A stretch of 64,000 nt of DNA from Bacteroidaceae bacterium (GTDB lineage: Bacteria > Bacteroidota > Bacteroidia > Bacteroidales > Bacteroidaceae): assembly GCA_017509605.1 (NCBI GenBank), contig JAFWPH010000071.1, positions 1 through 64,000 of the forward strand. The letters run 5' to 3'. Numbering within the stretch: position 1 is the stretch's first letter; every line of letters starts with the position of its first letter. Positions 25,759-37,028 of this stretch are shown here, piece after piece. Position numbers and translations under genes: made by a program. The notes below the pieces were generated by a model. That model saw only the letters and a program-made list of their open reading frames with translations. It did not search any database and was not told the origin of the DNA.

Positions 25759-26343
25759 ATGAAGAATTATCTCAATATCATCAAAAACGGCATTATCATA
25801 GAGAATCCCACCTTTGTGCTTCTCTTGGGTATGTGCCCCACGCTGGCTACCACATCGAGCGCCATCAACGGTATGTCGATGGGTCTGGCCACTACGTTTG
25901 TGCTCCTTTGCAGCAACTTCGTCATCTCGTGCATTAAGAGCATCACACCCGACAAGGTGCGCATTCCGGTCTTCGTGGCTGTCATCGCGTCGTTCGTGAC
26001 TATCCTTCAGATGCTGATCAAGGCCTACTTGCCCACCATCGACGCATCGCTCGGCATCTTTATCCCGCTGATTGTGGTGAACTGCATCATCCTTGGTCGC
26101 GCAGAGGCCTTTGCCTGCAAGAACGACCCGTTGTCGAGCATCTTCGACGGTCTGGGTATGGGTATTGGTTTCACGCTCGCCCTCACGTTGCTTGGCGCCG
26201 TTCGCGAGTTGCTTGGTACAGGTAAGATTTTCGACCTCACCCTCTATTCCGACAACTACGGAATGTTGCTCTTCGTGCTTGCCCCCGGTGCATTCATCAG
26301 CCTTGGCTACCTCATCGCTATTGTCAACAAACTCAAAAAATAA
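25759..26343 (+). CDS. rnfE: Rnf complex subunit E
   Basis: The 194-residue integral membrane subunit has six predicted helices and the family signatures NPTFVLLLGMCPTLATT and VNCIILGRAEAFA, plus GFTLALTLLGAVRELLG. Together with RnfA it makes the inverted-repeat membrane core holding a 2Fe-2S cluster. I chose the ATG at 25759 because an earlier in-frame start (25702) would lie inside rnfG and add a non-homologous stretch. Confidence 0.95.
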   Translation: MKNYLNIIKNGIIIENPTFVLLLGMCPTLATTSSAINGMSMGLATTFVLLCSNFVISCIKSITPDKVRIPVFVAVIASFVTILQMLIKAYLPTIDASLGIFIPLIVVNCIILGRAEAFACKNDPLSSIFDGLGMGIGFTLALTLLGAVRELLGTGKIFDLTLYSDNYGMLLFVLAPGAFISLGYLIAIVNKLKK

Positions 26344-26352
26344 CGCGACATT

Positions 26353-26955
26353 ATGGCATATATACTTATATTCATCACAGCGATCTTTGTGAACAACATC
26401 GTGTTGTCACAATTCTTGGGTATCTGCCCGTTCTTGGGCGTTTCCAAGAAAATTGACACAGCGCTGGGCATGAGTGCCGCCGTGGCATTCGTGCTGACCC
26501 TCGCCACCGTGGTGACATTCCTGATCCAGAAGTACGTGCTTGATCCTAACGGACTGGGCTACCTGCAGACGCTGGCCTTCATCCTCATCATCGCCTCATT
26601 GGTTCAGATGGTGGAGATTATCCTGAAGAAGGTGTCGCCCCCACTCTATCAGGCATTGGGTATCTTCCTGCCGCTCATCACCACCAACTGCGCTGTGCTT
26701 GGCGTGGCCATCCTGGTGATTCAGAACGACATGACATTGCTTGAATCAGTGGTTTATGCGTTCAGTACGGCTCTCGGTTTTGGATTGGCATTGACCGTAT
26801 TCGCCGGTATCCGTGAGCAGTTGGAACTGGTGGATGTTCCCAAAGGCATGCAGGGCATGGCCATCGTGCTTGTCACTGCCGGTCTGCTTTCACTGGCCTT
26901 CATGGGCTTCTCGGGTGTCGATGGCGGTCTGAAGATCCTGTTCGGTTTGGATTGA
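26353..26955 (+). CDS. rnfA: Rnf complex subunit A
   Basis: The 200-residue membrane protein is homologous to RnfE and begins MAYILIFITAIFVNNIVLSQFLGICPFLGVSKK. Family blocks include LITTNCAVLGVAI and GFGLALTVFAGIREQLE. It pairs with RnfE in the membrane core. It is the last gene of the operon and is followed by a strong terminator. Confidence 0.95.
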   Translation: MAYILIFITAIFVNNIVLSQFLGICPFLGVSKKIDTALGMSAAVAFVLTLATVVTFLIQKYVLDPNGLGYLQTLAFILIIASLVQMVEIILKKVSPPLYQALGIFLPLITTNCAVLGVAILVIQNDMTLLESVVYAFSTALGFGLALTVFAGIREQLELVDVPKGMQGMAIVLVTAGLLSLAFMGFSGVDGGLKILFGLD

Positions 26956-26978
26956 TTCACGTTTCTTTATAGACTAAG

Positions 26979-27021
26979 AAACCAAGGAGCATGGGAATTT
27001 TCCCCGATTGCTCCTTGGTTT
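26979..27021 (+). terminator. Terminator of the rnf operon
   Basis: AAACCAAGGAGCA (26979-26991) pairs with TGCTCCTTGGTTT (27009-27021) and is followed by TGTTTTTG. Confidence 0.88.
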
Positions 27022-27174
27022 TGTTTTTGTCATGACAATCAGAGGGACGTAGCACCACTGGATTGCAATGCCAGATATATATCTACCCAGAAAGGTCGCC
27101 CCTCACAAGTAATTTGGGAATAAAAGAAAGTATCAAACACACGATAACGAGTCAATAACAACAAGTTTACAATC

Positions 27175-27218
27175 ACACAAGTTTGTGTCACACAAATTTG
27201 TGTCACACAATTTTGTGT
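27175..27218. repeat. Three tandem palindromes, probable operator array
   Basis: Three 14-base palindromes, ACACAAGTTTGTGT (27175-27188), ACACAAATTTGTGT (27190-27203) and ACACAATTTTGTGT (27205-27218), are each separated by one C, giving a 15-bp period. The third contains the TTTG used as the -33 element of the promoter at 27235-27242. A bound dimer there should block RNA polymerase. Confidence 0.75.
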
Positions 27219-27242
27219 TATCATGAAAAAGTGATATATTTG
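27212..27242 (+). promoter_or_regulatory. Promoter of the ATPase gene
   Basis: TTTG (27212-27215) and TATATTTG (27235-27242) are 19 bases apart. The ATG follows 25 bases after the -7 box. Confidence 0.75.
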
Positions 27243-27267
27243 CTGCATAAACCAAAGAGATACAGTC

Positions 27268-28410
27268 ATGAAAGATGTATTTGACAAACGTGAATTCGTT
27301 TTTGGCGTAGCCGTTGAAGATTACAATTTCACTGATCGCGAGCAAGAGACTCAACAACTACGCATGAACTTTGATTCTGGAATTAACACCATCCTCATCT
27401 CCCCTCGACGATGGGGAAAGACCTCATTGGTGAAGAAAGCTTCAAGGATGGTTGATAACGACCGTGTGATAGTGGTCTATTTGGATATGTTTCCCTGCAA
27501 AACGGAATATGAATTCTACAACGCACTGTCCACAGCATTGCTTATCCAGACTGCTTCACGCAAAGAACTGTGGATGGAGAATGCCCGCGAGTTCGTGGCA
27601 CGTCTTGTCCCAAAGATTTCCATCAATCCCGATCCCAACTCAGATATATCCCTGTCATTGGGAATTACGCCTGCGACTCACACCCCCGAAGAGATTCTGA
27701 ATCTGCCCGAACAAATAGCCCGACAAAAAGGCAAGCGTATCGTGGTGTGCATCGATGAATTCCAACAGATAGGAGAATTGCCGGATTCCCTCACAGTCCA
27801 AAAACGTCTCCGCACCGTCTGGCAACACCAACAACTGACCAACTATTGTCTATTCGGCAGCAAGAAGCACTTGATGACAAGTCTTTTCGGATTGCGTAGC
27901 AAACCTTTCTACCAGTTCGGTCAAATGATGTACTTGACCAAAATACCCATATCAGCTTGGACTGGGTATATACAAAGTCATTTTGCAGAAAAAGGACGTA
28001 AGATATCTGAAGAAATCATTACAGAGTTATGCACATTAGTGGAACAACAAAGTTCATACGTACAGCAGTTGGCTGGTATTTTATTGTCAATGCTTGTCGA
28101 AGGAGAGGCCGCGACATCAACACATCTGAAAAGTGCGTTCACGTTCTTGCTCGATGCTTGTACCCCACTCTTCAAACAACAGATATCCACACTTACAAAC
28201 TACCAATTGAATTGCCTTCGTGCCATCGTGGCAGGGCATCATACAGATTTGGGTGAACGTGCCGTTCGCGATGGTTTCGACCTCGGAAGCCCCTCCAACA
28301 TCCCACGCCTGAAAAACGCATTGTTGGAGCGAGATCTCATCGAAATAGACGGACGAGAGGTCTTCATCTCCGACCCAGTTTTCACCAGATGGTTGAAAGA
28401 GAGGGGATAA
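27268..28410 (+). CDS. AAA-type ATPase, archaeal/STAND-like
   Basis: This 380-residue cytoplasmic protein has a Walker A-like SPRRWGKTSL (about 45-54) and a Walker B in VVCIDEFQQIGE (about 156-167). A winged-helix-like C-terminus follows (LRAIVAGHHTDLGERAV... ending LIEIDGREVFISDPVFTRWLK). The architecture is that of the large Bacteroidales family of archaeal-type ATPases (PF01637-like). Their role is poorly understood; a regulatory or defence-like function has been suggested for related STAND proteins. The gene is apparently monocistronic. The palindromic operator array upstream suggests tight control, possibly by its own winged-helix domain, though that is inference. Confidence 0.8.
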   Translation: MKDVFDKREFVFGVAVEDYNFTDREQETQQLRMNFDSGINTILISPRRWGKTSLVKKASRMVDNDRVIVVYLDMFPCKTEYEFYNALSTALLIQTASRKELWMENAREFVARLVPKISINPDPNSDISLSLGITPATHTPEEILNLPEQIARQKGKRIVVCIDEFQQIGELPDSLTVQKRLRTVWQHQQLTNYCLFGSKKHLMTSLFGLRSKPFYQFGQMMYLTKIPISAWTGYIQSHFAEKGRKISEEIITELCTLVEQQSSYVQQLAGILLSMLVEGEAATSTHLKSAFTFLLDACTPLFKQQISTLTNYQLNCLRAIVAGHHTDLGERAVRDGFDLGSPSNIPRLKNALLERDLIEIDGREVFISDPVFTRWLKERG

Positions 28411-28528
28411 TCTGCAGGCCCAATTCAAAGTGACATACATTATATCGATCACTCAGCATAAACCCGCCATCTTATAACCCTTACGGAGCAGTTGTATGGC
28501 TGGCGTTTTTTTGCCATCGATTTTATTG

Positions 28529-28837
28529 TTATGCGAAGAAATGATGCAAAGCCATCATTACGGCTCCCCAAATCAGCAAAGGAACGATTTGTATCAAGAC
28601 TTTAAGAACAACGTTCTTGGGATTGCAACGAATGTATAATGCCCTGACAATCAATATGCCGATTGATACCATCGCTAAAAAGGCCAAAGGAATAATATAA
28701 CACCAAGTCAAATTGAATTCCACGGGACCTAACAAGTCTGTCCAAAAAGCGACAGCGATGATGACGAGAAGGGATATGATTGGCAAATAGTAAAATGGAG
28801 ATAACGAGGGATTTTCATCAACGACATTATGATACAT
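28529..28837 (-). CDS. Small hypothetical membrane protein
   Basis: This protein has 102 residues from the ATG at 28835-28837, with three hydrophobic segments (about 15-33, 44-65 and 79-98) and little else. The frame is open upstream into the DMT gene, but that part overlaps it in another frame and looks non-coding. The gene begins 74 bases after the stop of the DMT transporter gene on the same strand and may be co-transcribed. No function is assigned. Confidence 0.6.
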   Translation of the reverse strand: MYHNVVDENPSLSPFYYLPIISLLVIIAVAFWTDLLGPVEFNLTWCYIIPLAFLAMVSIGILIVRALYIRCNPKNVVLKVLIQIVPLLIWGAVMMALHHFFA

Positions 28838-28911
28838 GAACGACAAAACAAAGGTTCTATCATTACCACCAGCCAAGGATTCTGGATGCCCCGAACCCGA
28901 AGTAACACTAA

Positions 28912-29844
28912 CTATCTCTTTCCTTTGTTGATGATGTATATTCCGGCAGTGGCAAGTGTGGCAGCCATGACGTACTTCCAATAGAAAGTCTCCTTCAGGC
29001 AAAGGCATGAAGTCACCGCCCCCACAACGGGTATGAGGGAATTCCAAATCGCGATTTTACCCACAGGATTGCAAGTAAGCAGTTTGTTGTAGAGTACGAA
29101 TCCGACCGTTGAGATCACGATGAGCATAAAAAGGATGGCGATGCCCCAGAGGGTGATATTAGGAAGAGTTCCGCCCAGCAACAGTCCGGGAATGATCAAC
29201 AGCGCGCCACCTATACCTAAGCTGTAGCCTGTACCTACAAAGACATCTATACGACGGTTCACCCCGCGGGTCATCAATCCAGCAGAAGCGCCACAAAGAG
29301 CATTGAGAATAATCATGCCATCTCCAAGGAAAGAGAATCTGCCGCTCTCCTCGCCACCGATATTCAACGACAGAATGCCCAGAAAACCGACAACACATCC
29401 CATGACCTTGCGCACATTCATCACGTCGCTTTTAAAGAAGACACAAGCGAGGATCACAACAAGGAACACGCTCATCGAGTTCAGGATAGCGGCGCGCGCT
29501 CCCTGACTATGCGACAGACCAATGTAGAAAGCAGCATAATGCAATGTGGTATTCAGCAGCGCGTAGGCCAAGAGGAAAAGGCAGTCACTTACCCTACTAC
29601 GGTTCTCCGGGTCTTTAAGCGCGTACGACCGATGAGTCAAACGGGCTACTATAAGAATGATGATGCCTGAGATGCAGAAACGGACACCTGCGAAGAGCAT
29701 CTTGCTCCCCGTCATGTCGGCATCAATACCAAACTCTGCAAAACCGAGCTTAATGAACGGGTAAGCCCACCCCCAGAGGAAGGCCGCGGTGAATGCAAAG
29801 ACAGCAGCCCATACAGGACGTTGGAAAATGCTTTGTTGTGACAT
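28912..29844 (-). CDS. EamA/DMT-superfamily transporter
   Basis: The 310-residue protein has ten predicted transmembrane segments arranged as two EamA repeats. Examples of the signature are AFLWGWAYPFIKLG at the start, ILNSMSVFLVVILACVFF in the first half and LIPVVGAVTSCLCLKE in the second. Members export small metabolites such as amino acids across the inner membrane; the substrate cannot be read here. A MITE-like element begins 16 bases upstream of its start codon and could affect its expression. Confidence 0.85.
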   Translation of the reverse strand: MSQQSIFQRPVWAAVFAFTAAFLWGWAYPFIKLGFAEFGIDADMTGSKMLFAGVRFCISGIIILIVARLTHRSYALKDPENRSRVSDCLFLLAYALLNTTLHYAAFYIGLSHSQGARAAILNSMSVFLVVILACVFFKSDVMNVRKVMGCVVGFLGILSLNIGGEESGRFSFLGDGMIILNALCGASAGLMTRGVNRRIDVFVGTGYSLGIGGALLIIPGLLLGGTLPNITLWGIAILFMLIVISTVGFVLYNKLLTCNPVGKIAIWNSLIPVVGAVTSCLCLKETFYWKYVMAATLATAGIYIINKGKR

Positions 29845-29860
29845 ATAATAAGATTATTGA

Positions 29861-30018
29861 GGGTGTGTCAAAATGAAATTTAAGTCGTCCTTCGGACGAG
29901 AAATCGTACAAATCTGACCAAATCTCACATTCAAACACATTATTTTACAGATTGTAAGATTTTGAAAAGATTTGAATGATTTCTGCGCAAAGCGCACTTC
30001 ATCAATTTTGACACACCC
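29861..30018. mobile_element. MITE-like long-hairpin element, copy 1
   Basis: This 158-base element is bounded by inverted ends GGGTGTGTCAAAAT (29861-29874) and ATTTTGACACACCC (30005-30018), extended by GA/TC outside. Internally each arm has a small hairpin (CGTCCTTCGGACG on the left, TGCGCAAAGCGCA on the right) followed by GAAATC-type repeats, and the arms can fold on each other. No open frame is present. A second copy with the same ends lies at 40153-40305. No clear target-site duplication is visible. Confidence 0.75.
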
Positions 30019-30105
30019 TCTGAAAACTCTCGTGAACAATATCGGCTGGCAGTCATAGACTGCCCTTGTGACCTTTAATATAAGGATCTTTGCAAGTAGA
30101 GGATT

Positions 30106-30696
30106 TCAGTCTTCAGTCATTTCACTGTATGACAATTGTTTACGGTCGGTCTCGACGAGCTTCCCGTCTTTCCACTTGTACTGGACGATTTCCACCTCAT
30201 CGTCAAGTCGCCAGTCGCTGGTTATGCACTTGTTTGCGGCGTCGATCTCAGGGCTGAAGATCTCGGGACAGTCGTTCAGATGGTCGAACTGATGGGTCTT
30301 GTCGTTCCAGAGCCATACATCGTAAACATAGTTGCCGAATCCGTTCATCGGTCCCATGCACACCTGGAGGTCAGGAATGCCATCGAAGTTCCAGTCTTCC
30401 TCTGTGATTTCCCCGATGCTGCCTTTTTCCCAACTTGTGGTGTCGAGCGGCATAGCCTGACTGTAAAGCTCTTGTATTTTTCCTTTGGCATCGGTCAAAT
30501 AGACGATTATAGAGTCCCATGTCACATCACCTTCGTCATTGAGTACACGCACGTCGGAACGGAAGGTGTAGTCGGAACGCTGTGGCACATAGTCGCCGTC
30601 AGAAGAGCTCTGAGCTCCACCACTGTTGGGTGACTTCTGGTCTCCACATGCTGCCAATATAATGGCTGCCATAGTTAATAGAAGAGTCTTTGTCAT
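30106..30696 (-). CDS. Hypothetical lipoprotein with FG-GAP-like motif
   Basis: This 196-residue product has a lipoprotein signal with lipobox LAAC near residue 16 and a Ser/Gly-rich linker. The folded part contains DWNFDGIPDLQV, a calcium-binding FG-GAP/XAC2610-like loop, then YDVWLWN. It is probably membrane-anchored. It is the last gene of the minus-strand group that starts with malQ (91 bases after susA), but nothing ties it to starch. A MITE-like copy lies just downstream of its stop. Confidence 0.72.
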   Translation of the reverse strand: MTKTLLLTMAAIILAACGDQKSPNSGGAQSSSDGDYVPQRSDYTFRSDVRVLNDEGDVTWDSIIVYLTDAKGKIQELYSQAMPLDTTSWEKGSIGEITEEDWNFDGIPDLQVCMGPMNGFGNYVYDVWLWNDKTHQFDHLNDCPEIFSPEIDAANKCITSDWRLDDEVEIVQYKWKDGKLVETDRKQLSYSEMTED

Positions 30697-30787
30697 TTTG
30701 TTATGAATTAATTGTTATGAAATAATGGGATATAGGTAAATGATAACCCCTTCAAGGTCGCAATTGGATGTATTTCTAAATCCGTCC

Positions 30788-32656
30788 CTACTCCAGATCC
30801 AGTACCAAAGACTGGCGAGGAGTGAGCGTGAGGTTGCCTGTAAGGGGGATGACGGCGTCGGTGGCGACATCCTTGCCCCGGGTGAAACCTGCTGTCACTT
30901 CAGCATAACGCGACATGTCGGCCTGAGCCACTTTGGTGTTGCCGTTGAGGATGACCATAACCGTCTTTCCTCCAAATGAACGTGCATAGACATAGACACC
31001 GTCCTTGGGAATGAACTGCACCATCTGCCCCTTTGTGATGACCTTGTTTCCCTTGCGCCAATGAAGGATGGTGCGCAGGTAGTTGTACATGTCGTTCTCC
31101 TCAGCAGAGCGTCCTGCGGCGGTGAACTTATCCTGAGCGTCACCAGCCCATCCACCGCTGAAGTCACAGCGCACATATCCGTCAGATACTTTCTTCACAC
31201 CATTCATCAACACCTCTGTGCCATAGTACAACTGCGGAATACGCGGTGCAGTCAGAAGGATGGCGAGTGCCTGCTTCAGCATCGGCACATCCTTACCCTC
31301 ACCGAGGAAACGGTCGGTGTCGTGATTCTCGATGAACGCCATGACATGGAACGGATCTTCATAGAGATAGTCATATACAAAGTTGTTGTAGATCTGTTCC
31401 AGACCGCTATACTGGTCGTTAGTGTTTTGGTTGCTCGCCTTTGTAATCTTGTCGTAGAACGAGAAGTCCATGACGGTCTTGAGGTGCGAGTTGCGCTTGG
31501 TGAGCCTTGAGTTCATCTGCCAAGATGCGGTGAATGGTGTGTCGATGTTCCAGGTCTCGCCCACCACATTGAAATCAGGATACTCCTCGTTGATTTCCTT
31601 CATCCACTGTGCCATGGTATCGAAATCAGCGTATGGGTATGTGTCCATACGTATGCCATCTATGCCAACAGTCTCAATCCACCATTTGCTGTTCTGTATG
31701 AGATAACGCATCACATGCGGGTTCTTCTGGTTGAGGTCGGGCATAGTAGGCACGAACCATCCCTCCACGGTCTCCTTCATGTCGATCTTAGAGGCGTAGG
31801 GATCCATGACTGGTGTGAGTCGGTAGGAGGTTTGCAGGTAATTGTTCTTATAGTCAGAGGAGTTGAACCAGTCCTTCGAAGGCATGTCGAGCAACCAAGG
31901 ATGGTAGGAACCACAGTGGTTGAAAATCATGTCCATCACCACCTTGAGTCCACGGCTATGGCAGTCGTCGATGAGTTCACGGTATTCGTCGTTGGTACCG
32001 AAGCGTGGATCCACACGGTAGTAGTTGGTGGTGGCATAACCGTGGTAACTGCTGTACTTGCCTTGGTCAGCCGGCATATCATTCTCGAGAACTGGTGTGA
32101 ACCACAGTGCCGTAACGCCGAGGTCAGTGAAATAATCGAGGTGGTCGCGTATGCCCTTGAGGTCGCCGCCATGACGCATAGAGTGAGCCGTGCGGTCGCA
32201 CACCTCATCACGCATGCCCTTGATGACATCGTTTTGCGGGTTGCCGTCAGCAAATCGGTCGGGCATGAGCATATACAGCACATCGTCGGCGGTAAAGCCA
32301 TGTCGGTCGGCTGGGCTGACACGGCGGTCAAGCAACTGGTAATCGACCACCTTTTTCTTCTTGCCGTCGGTGAACTTCAGTTTCATAGTTCCAGCCTTGG
32401 CAGTCTGGGGAACATTGAGATAGACGAGCAGATAGTTGTCGCTCTCCAGCCGCACCACGTCCTCCACCGTCACATCAGGGTAGTCCACTTCAACCTTGGC
32501 ATTGGCTATGCCCTGTCCATAGACCATCAACTGTAGGTGGGTGTTCTTCATTCCCACAAACCAGTTCGTGGGTTCAATCCGATCTACCTGCACCTTTGCA
32601 GCGGACAATCCGAGGATGTTTATCAAGAATGAAAACATAATTAATATTTTCTTCAT
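30788..32656 (-). CDS. susA: GH13 neopullulanase/alpha-amylase, SusA-like
   Basis: This 622-residue protein has a signal peptide (MKKILIMFSFLINILGLSAA), an N-terminal beta domain (about 23-110) and a GH13 barrel. Catalytic residues are Asp338 (GIRMDTYPYAD), Glu367 (VVGETWN) and Asp446 (FIENHDTDR). The MPDRFADGNP block is typical of cyclomaltodextrinase/neopullulanase and SusA. It should cut maltodextrins or pullulan in the periplasm. It follows susB by 127 bases in the starch operon. The in-frame TTG at 32662 is less likely than the ATG at 32656. Confidence 0.9.
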   Translation of the reverse strand: MKKILIMFSFLINILGLSAAKVQVDRIEPTNWFVGMKNTHLQLMVYGQGIANAKVEVDYPDVTVEDVVRLESDNYLLVYLNVPQTAKAGTMKLKFTDGKKKKVVDYQLLDRRVSPADRHGFTADDVLYMLMPDRFADGNPQNDVIKGMRDEVCDRTAHSMRHGGDLKGIRDHLDYFTDLGVTALWFTPVLENDMPADQGKYSSYHGYATTNYYRVDPRFGTNDEYRELIDDCHSRGLKVVMDMIFNHCGSYHPWLLDMPSKDWFNSSDYKNNYLQTSYRLTPVMDPYASKIDMKETVEGWFVPTMPDLNQKNPHVMRYLIQNSKWWIETVGIDGIRMDTYPYADFDTMAQWMKEINEEYPDFNVVGETWNIDTPFTASWQMNSRLTKRNSHLKTVMDFSFYDKITKASNQNTNDQYSGLEQIYNNFVYDYLYEDPFHVMAFIENHDTDRFLGEGKDVPMLKQALAILLTAPRIPQLYYGTEVLMNGVKKVSDGYVRCDFSGGWAGDAQDKFTAAGRSAEENDMYNYLRTILHWRKGNKVITKGQMVQFIPKDGVYVYARSFGGKTVMVILNGNTKVAQADMSRYAEVTAGFTRGKDVATDAVIPLTGNLTLTPRQSLVLDLE

Positions 32657-32705
32657 AATCAATGATTTATAGTAATCTATTAAAGTATTTATTTAATTTT
32701 GTTCG

Positions 32706-32752
32706 TTATAACGTTATAACGAAATAACGGGATAACGAGAATAACGAAAAGA
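32706..32752. repeat. CGTTAT-type repeats upstream of susA
   Basis: Between susB and susA the sequence repeats ATAACG (CGTTAT on the coding strand) about five times at 8-10 base intervals. It could be a regulator-binding array or simple slippage. Confidence 0.55.
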
Positions 32753-32783
32753 CGAAATGGAGGAATCATCGACATCCTTACTC

Positions 32784-34910
<2,127 letters not shown>

Positions 34911-34959
34911 TTATAGGTGTAGAAATATAAAGAGGAATGGGTTTAGTAGGGAGAAAACG

Positions 34960-34982
34960 CACTGCCCCATTTCGGGGCAGTG
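34960..34982 (-). terminator. Hairpin between pulA and susB, weak terminator or processing site
   Basis: CACTGCCCC (34960-34968) and GGGGCAGTG (34974-34982) form a 9-bp stem with a 5-base loop. On the transcribed strand it is followed by CGTTTTC, so it may end or stabilise part of the operon message. Confidence 0.5.
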
Positions 34983-35000
34983 GTGAATGAGATGTGGAAT

Positions 35001-36992
35001 CTATTGGCGTGCAACCATGACAAGAGCGCTTTGCGGCTCCACCTTGACGCGTCCGGCAGTCACAGTGCCGAGGCCGTCGGCCGAAGCCTTGCCATCCTTG
35101 ATGAGGATCTGGTAGTCTGCTTTTGGCACCTGAACCATCTTAGCCTTGGTGTTGGCATTGAGCACCACAACCATCCGTTCTCCGCTATCCTCTATCGTGT
35201 ATGCGATAAGATTATGTTGCTTGGTTGGAATAAAATGCATCTTATCGGCGATGTCCTTGGCGTTGACCAGGTGGAAAGCGACATGTTGCTGACGTATCTT
35301 GATGAGTTGGCACACATAATCGAACAGGTCTTTGTGGGCCGTCTTGCAACCCCAAGGAATGCAGTTGATACTGTCGGGGCTATTGTAGGAGTTGTGCACA
35401 CCTTTCTTGTCGCGCAGTATCTCGTCGCCAGCGAAGACAAAAGGAATGCCCTGTCCCATGAAGACCGCAGTCTCGGCGAGTTTAGCCAGCCGTTCCTGTT
35501 TCTCCACCGATGACTCCTTCATGGTAGCCTTGAGACGGTCGGCAAGGCACATGTCGTCGTGGCAACTCACATAACTGATCATCTGTGTGGCCTTGGCAGC
35601 CCAAGCCTTCTTGCTATAGTTGACCTTGGTGAGGTCGATTTCAGGATGCGGCACAGCACCTACCAGACCGAACTTGATGCTTTCCTCGTTGCCAGGCACT
35701 CCGACAAGGAAGGCGCCGTTGGCATCGTTGTCCCATGGTCCGCGCAGTCCGTCGCGTAGTTCGTCACCGAATGCGGCGACACCGTTGAGCTGACCGACGT
35801 TGGCTTTCATGGCCAGTCTGAATTCCGGTAGTTGTGGACTGCCAGCAGCCCATCCCTCGCCATAGATCAGCACACCTGGTTTCACGGCATCCACAGCACG
35901 TCGTATCTCGTTCATCGTCTCGATATCGTGTATGCCCATGAGGTCGAAGCGGAAGCCGTCGATATGGTATTCTTTCAGCCAGTACAGCACGGACTCAATC
36001 ATGAACTTGCGCATCATGGGCCGTTCGCTGGCTGTCTCATTGCCACATCCCGAGCCATTGGCAAACGATCCGTCGGCGTTGTGGCGATAGAAATAGTCTG
36101 GTACAGTAAGTTGGAAGTTGCTGCCTTTCACGTCGAAGGTATGGTTATAAACCACATCCAGTACCACTTTGAATCCTGCTTGGTGGAGGTGCTTGACCAT
36201 CTGCTTGAACTCTCGGATTCGGCAAAGCGGGTCAGCAGCATCGGTGGAGTACGATCCTTCAGGCACATTGTAGTTGAGCGGGTCGTAGCCCCAATTATAT
36301 TGTGGGCCACGTTTGCCCTCATCTACAGAGGCATAGTCGAAGGAAGGCAACAGGTGGATATGTGTCACACCCAGTTCACGAAGGTGTTGCAGTCCGGTGC
36401 TGAGTCCTTCCTTGTTGTGCGTGTTCTCCTCCGTCAGCGACAAGTACTTGCCTTGATTCTTGATGCCTGCGCTCTCGTCGGCAGAGAAGTCACGGAAGTG
36501 CATTTCGTAGATGATGTTATAGGAGAAAGGCACCGTCTTGTTGGCCAGTTCGTCGGTGCTCCATCCCTCAGGGTCTGTGGTTCGCAAATCCACGCAATAA
36601 GCACGTCTTCCATTCAAGCCCACTGCCTTGGCGAAGATGCCAGGCGTTTCCTCGTTCCATCTCCCATGATAAGAGGTCTGGAAGGTGTATCCAGCGTTTT
36701 CGAGGTTGCGGTCAGAGGTGTAAGTCCAGAGTCCGTCTTCCCCTTTTTGCATCAGCCCGGTGGTCATCAGATCGCCGGCTTTGCCATTCTTATACGCTCC
36801 ATAGATGTTGACTTTCACGGAGTCAGCAGCAGGAGCCCAGAGTTGGAAAGTGGTGTAACCATTCCCGAGCACGTACTCATTGATAGGTGCCACTGGCACG
36901 GGATAGTCCTCGAGTGCCAGTGGATTCTGTGATTTCAGCGGGATCATCAAACTTGAAAATAATACAAGTGACAATAGAAACCTATGTTTCAT
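35001..36992 (-). CDS. pulA: Type I pullulanase, GH13
   Basis: The 663-residue enzyme has a signal peptide, an N-terminal carbohydrate-binding-like domain (about 40-130) and a GH13 barrel with the pullulanase signature YNWGYDP (232-238). Catalytic residues are Asp350 (GFRFDLMGIHD) and Glu379 (IYGEGWAAGS); YVSCHDD holds the transition-state Asp. It debranches alpha-1,6 links in starch, glycogen or pullulan. The gene begins 36 bases after the malQ stop. The in-frame TTG at 36995 adds one residue and is less likely. Confidence 0.94.
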   Translation of the reverse strand: MKHRFLLSLVLFSSLMIPLKSQNPLALEDYPVPVAPINEYVLGNGYTTFQLWAPAADSVKVNIYGAYKNGKAGDLMTTGLMQKGEDGLWTYTSDRNLENAGYTFQTSYHGRWNEETPGIFAKAVGLNGRRAYCVDLRTTDPEGWSTDELANKTVPFSYNIIYEMHFRDFSADESAGIKNQGKYLSLTEENTHNKEGLSTGLQHLRELGVTHIHLLPSFDYASVDEGKRGPQYNWGYDPLNYNVPEGSYSTDAADPLCRIREFKQMVKHLHQAGFKVVLDVVYNHTFDVKGSNFQLTVPDYFYRHNADGSFANGSGCGNETASERPMMRKFMIESVLYWLKEYHIDGFRFDLMGIHDIETMNEIRRAVDAVKPGVLIYGEGWAAGSPQLPEFRLAMKANVGQLNGVAAFGDELRDGLRGPWDNDANGAFLVGVPGNEESIKFGLVGAVPHPEIDLTKVNYSKKAWAAKATQMISYVSCHDDMCLADRLKATMKESSVEKQERLAKLAETAVFMGQGIPFVFAGDEILRDKKGVHNSYNSPDSINCIPWGCKTAHKDLFDYVCQLIKIRQQHVAFHLVNAKDIADKMHFIPTKQHNLIAYTIEDSGERMVVVLNANTKAKMVQVPKADYQILIKDGKASADGLGTVTAGRVKVEPQSALVMVARQ

Positions 36993-37028
36993 CAATTCTG
37001 GTGGATTAGTTTACCGGCAGGCGGTTTG

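Noticed and set aside
27175-27218. CRISPR-like repeat array
   Set aside because: Units are 14-base palindromes separated by a single base, with no spacers and no cas genes; an operator array fits better.
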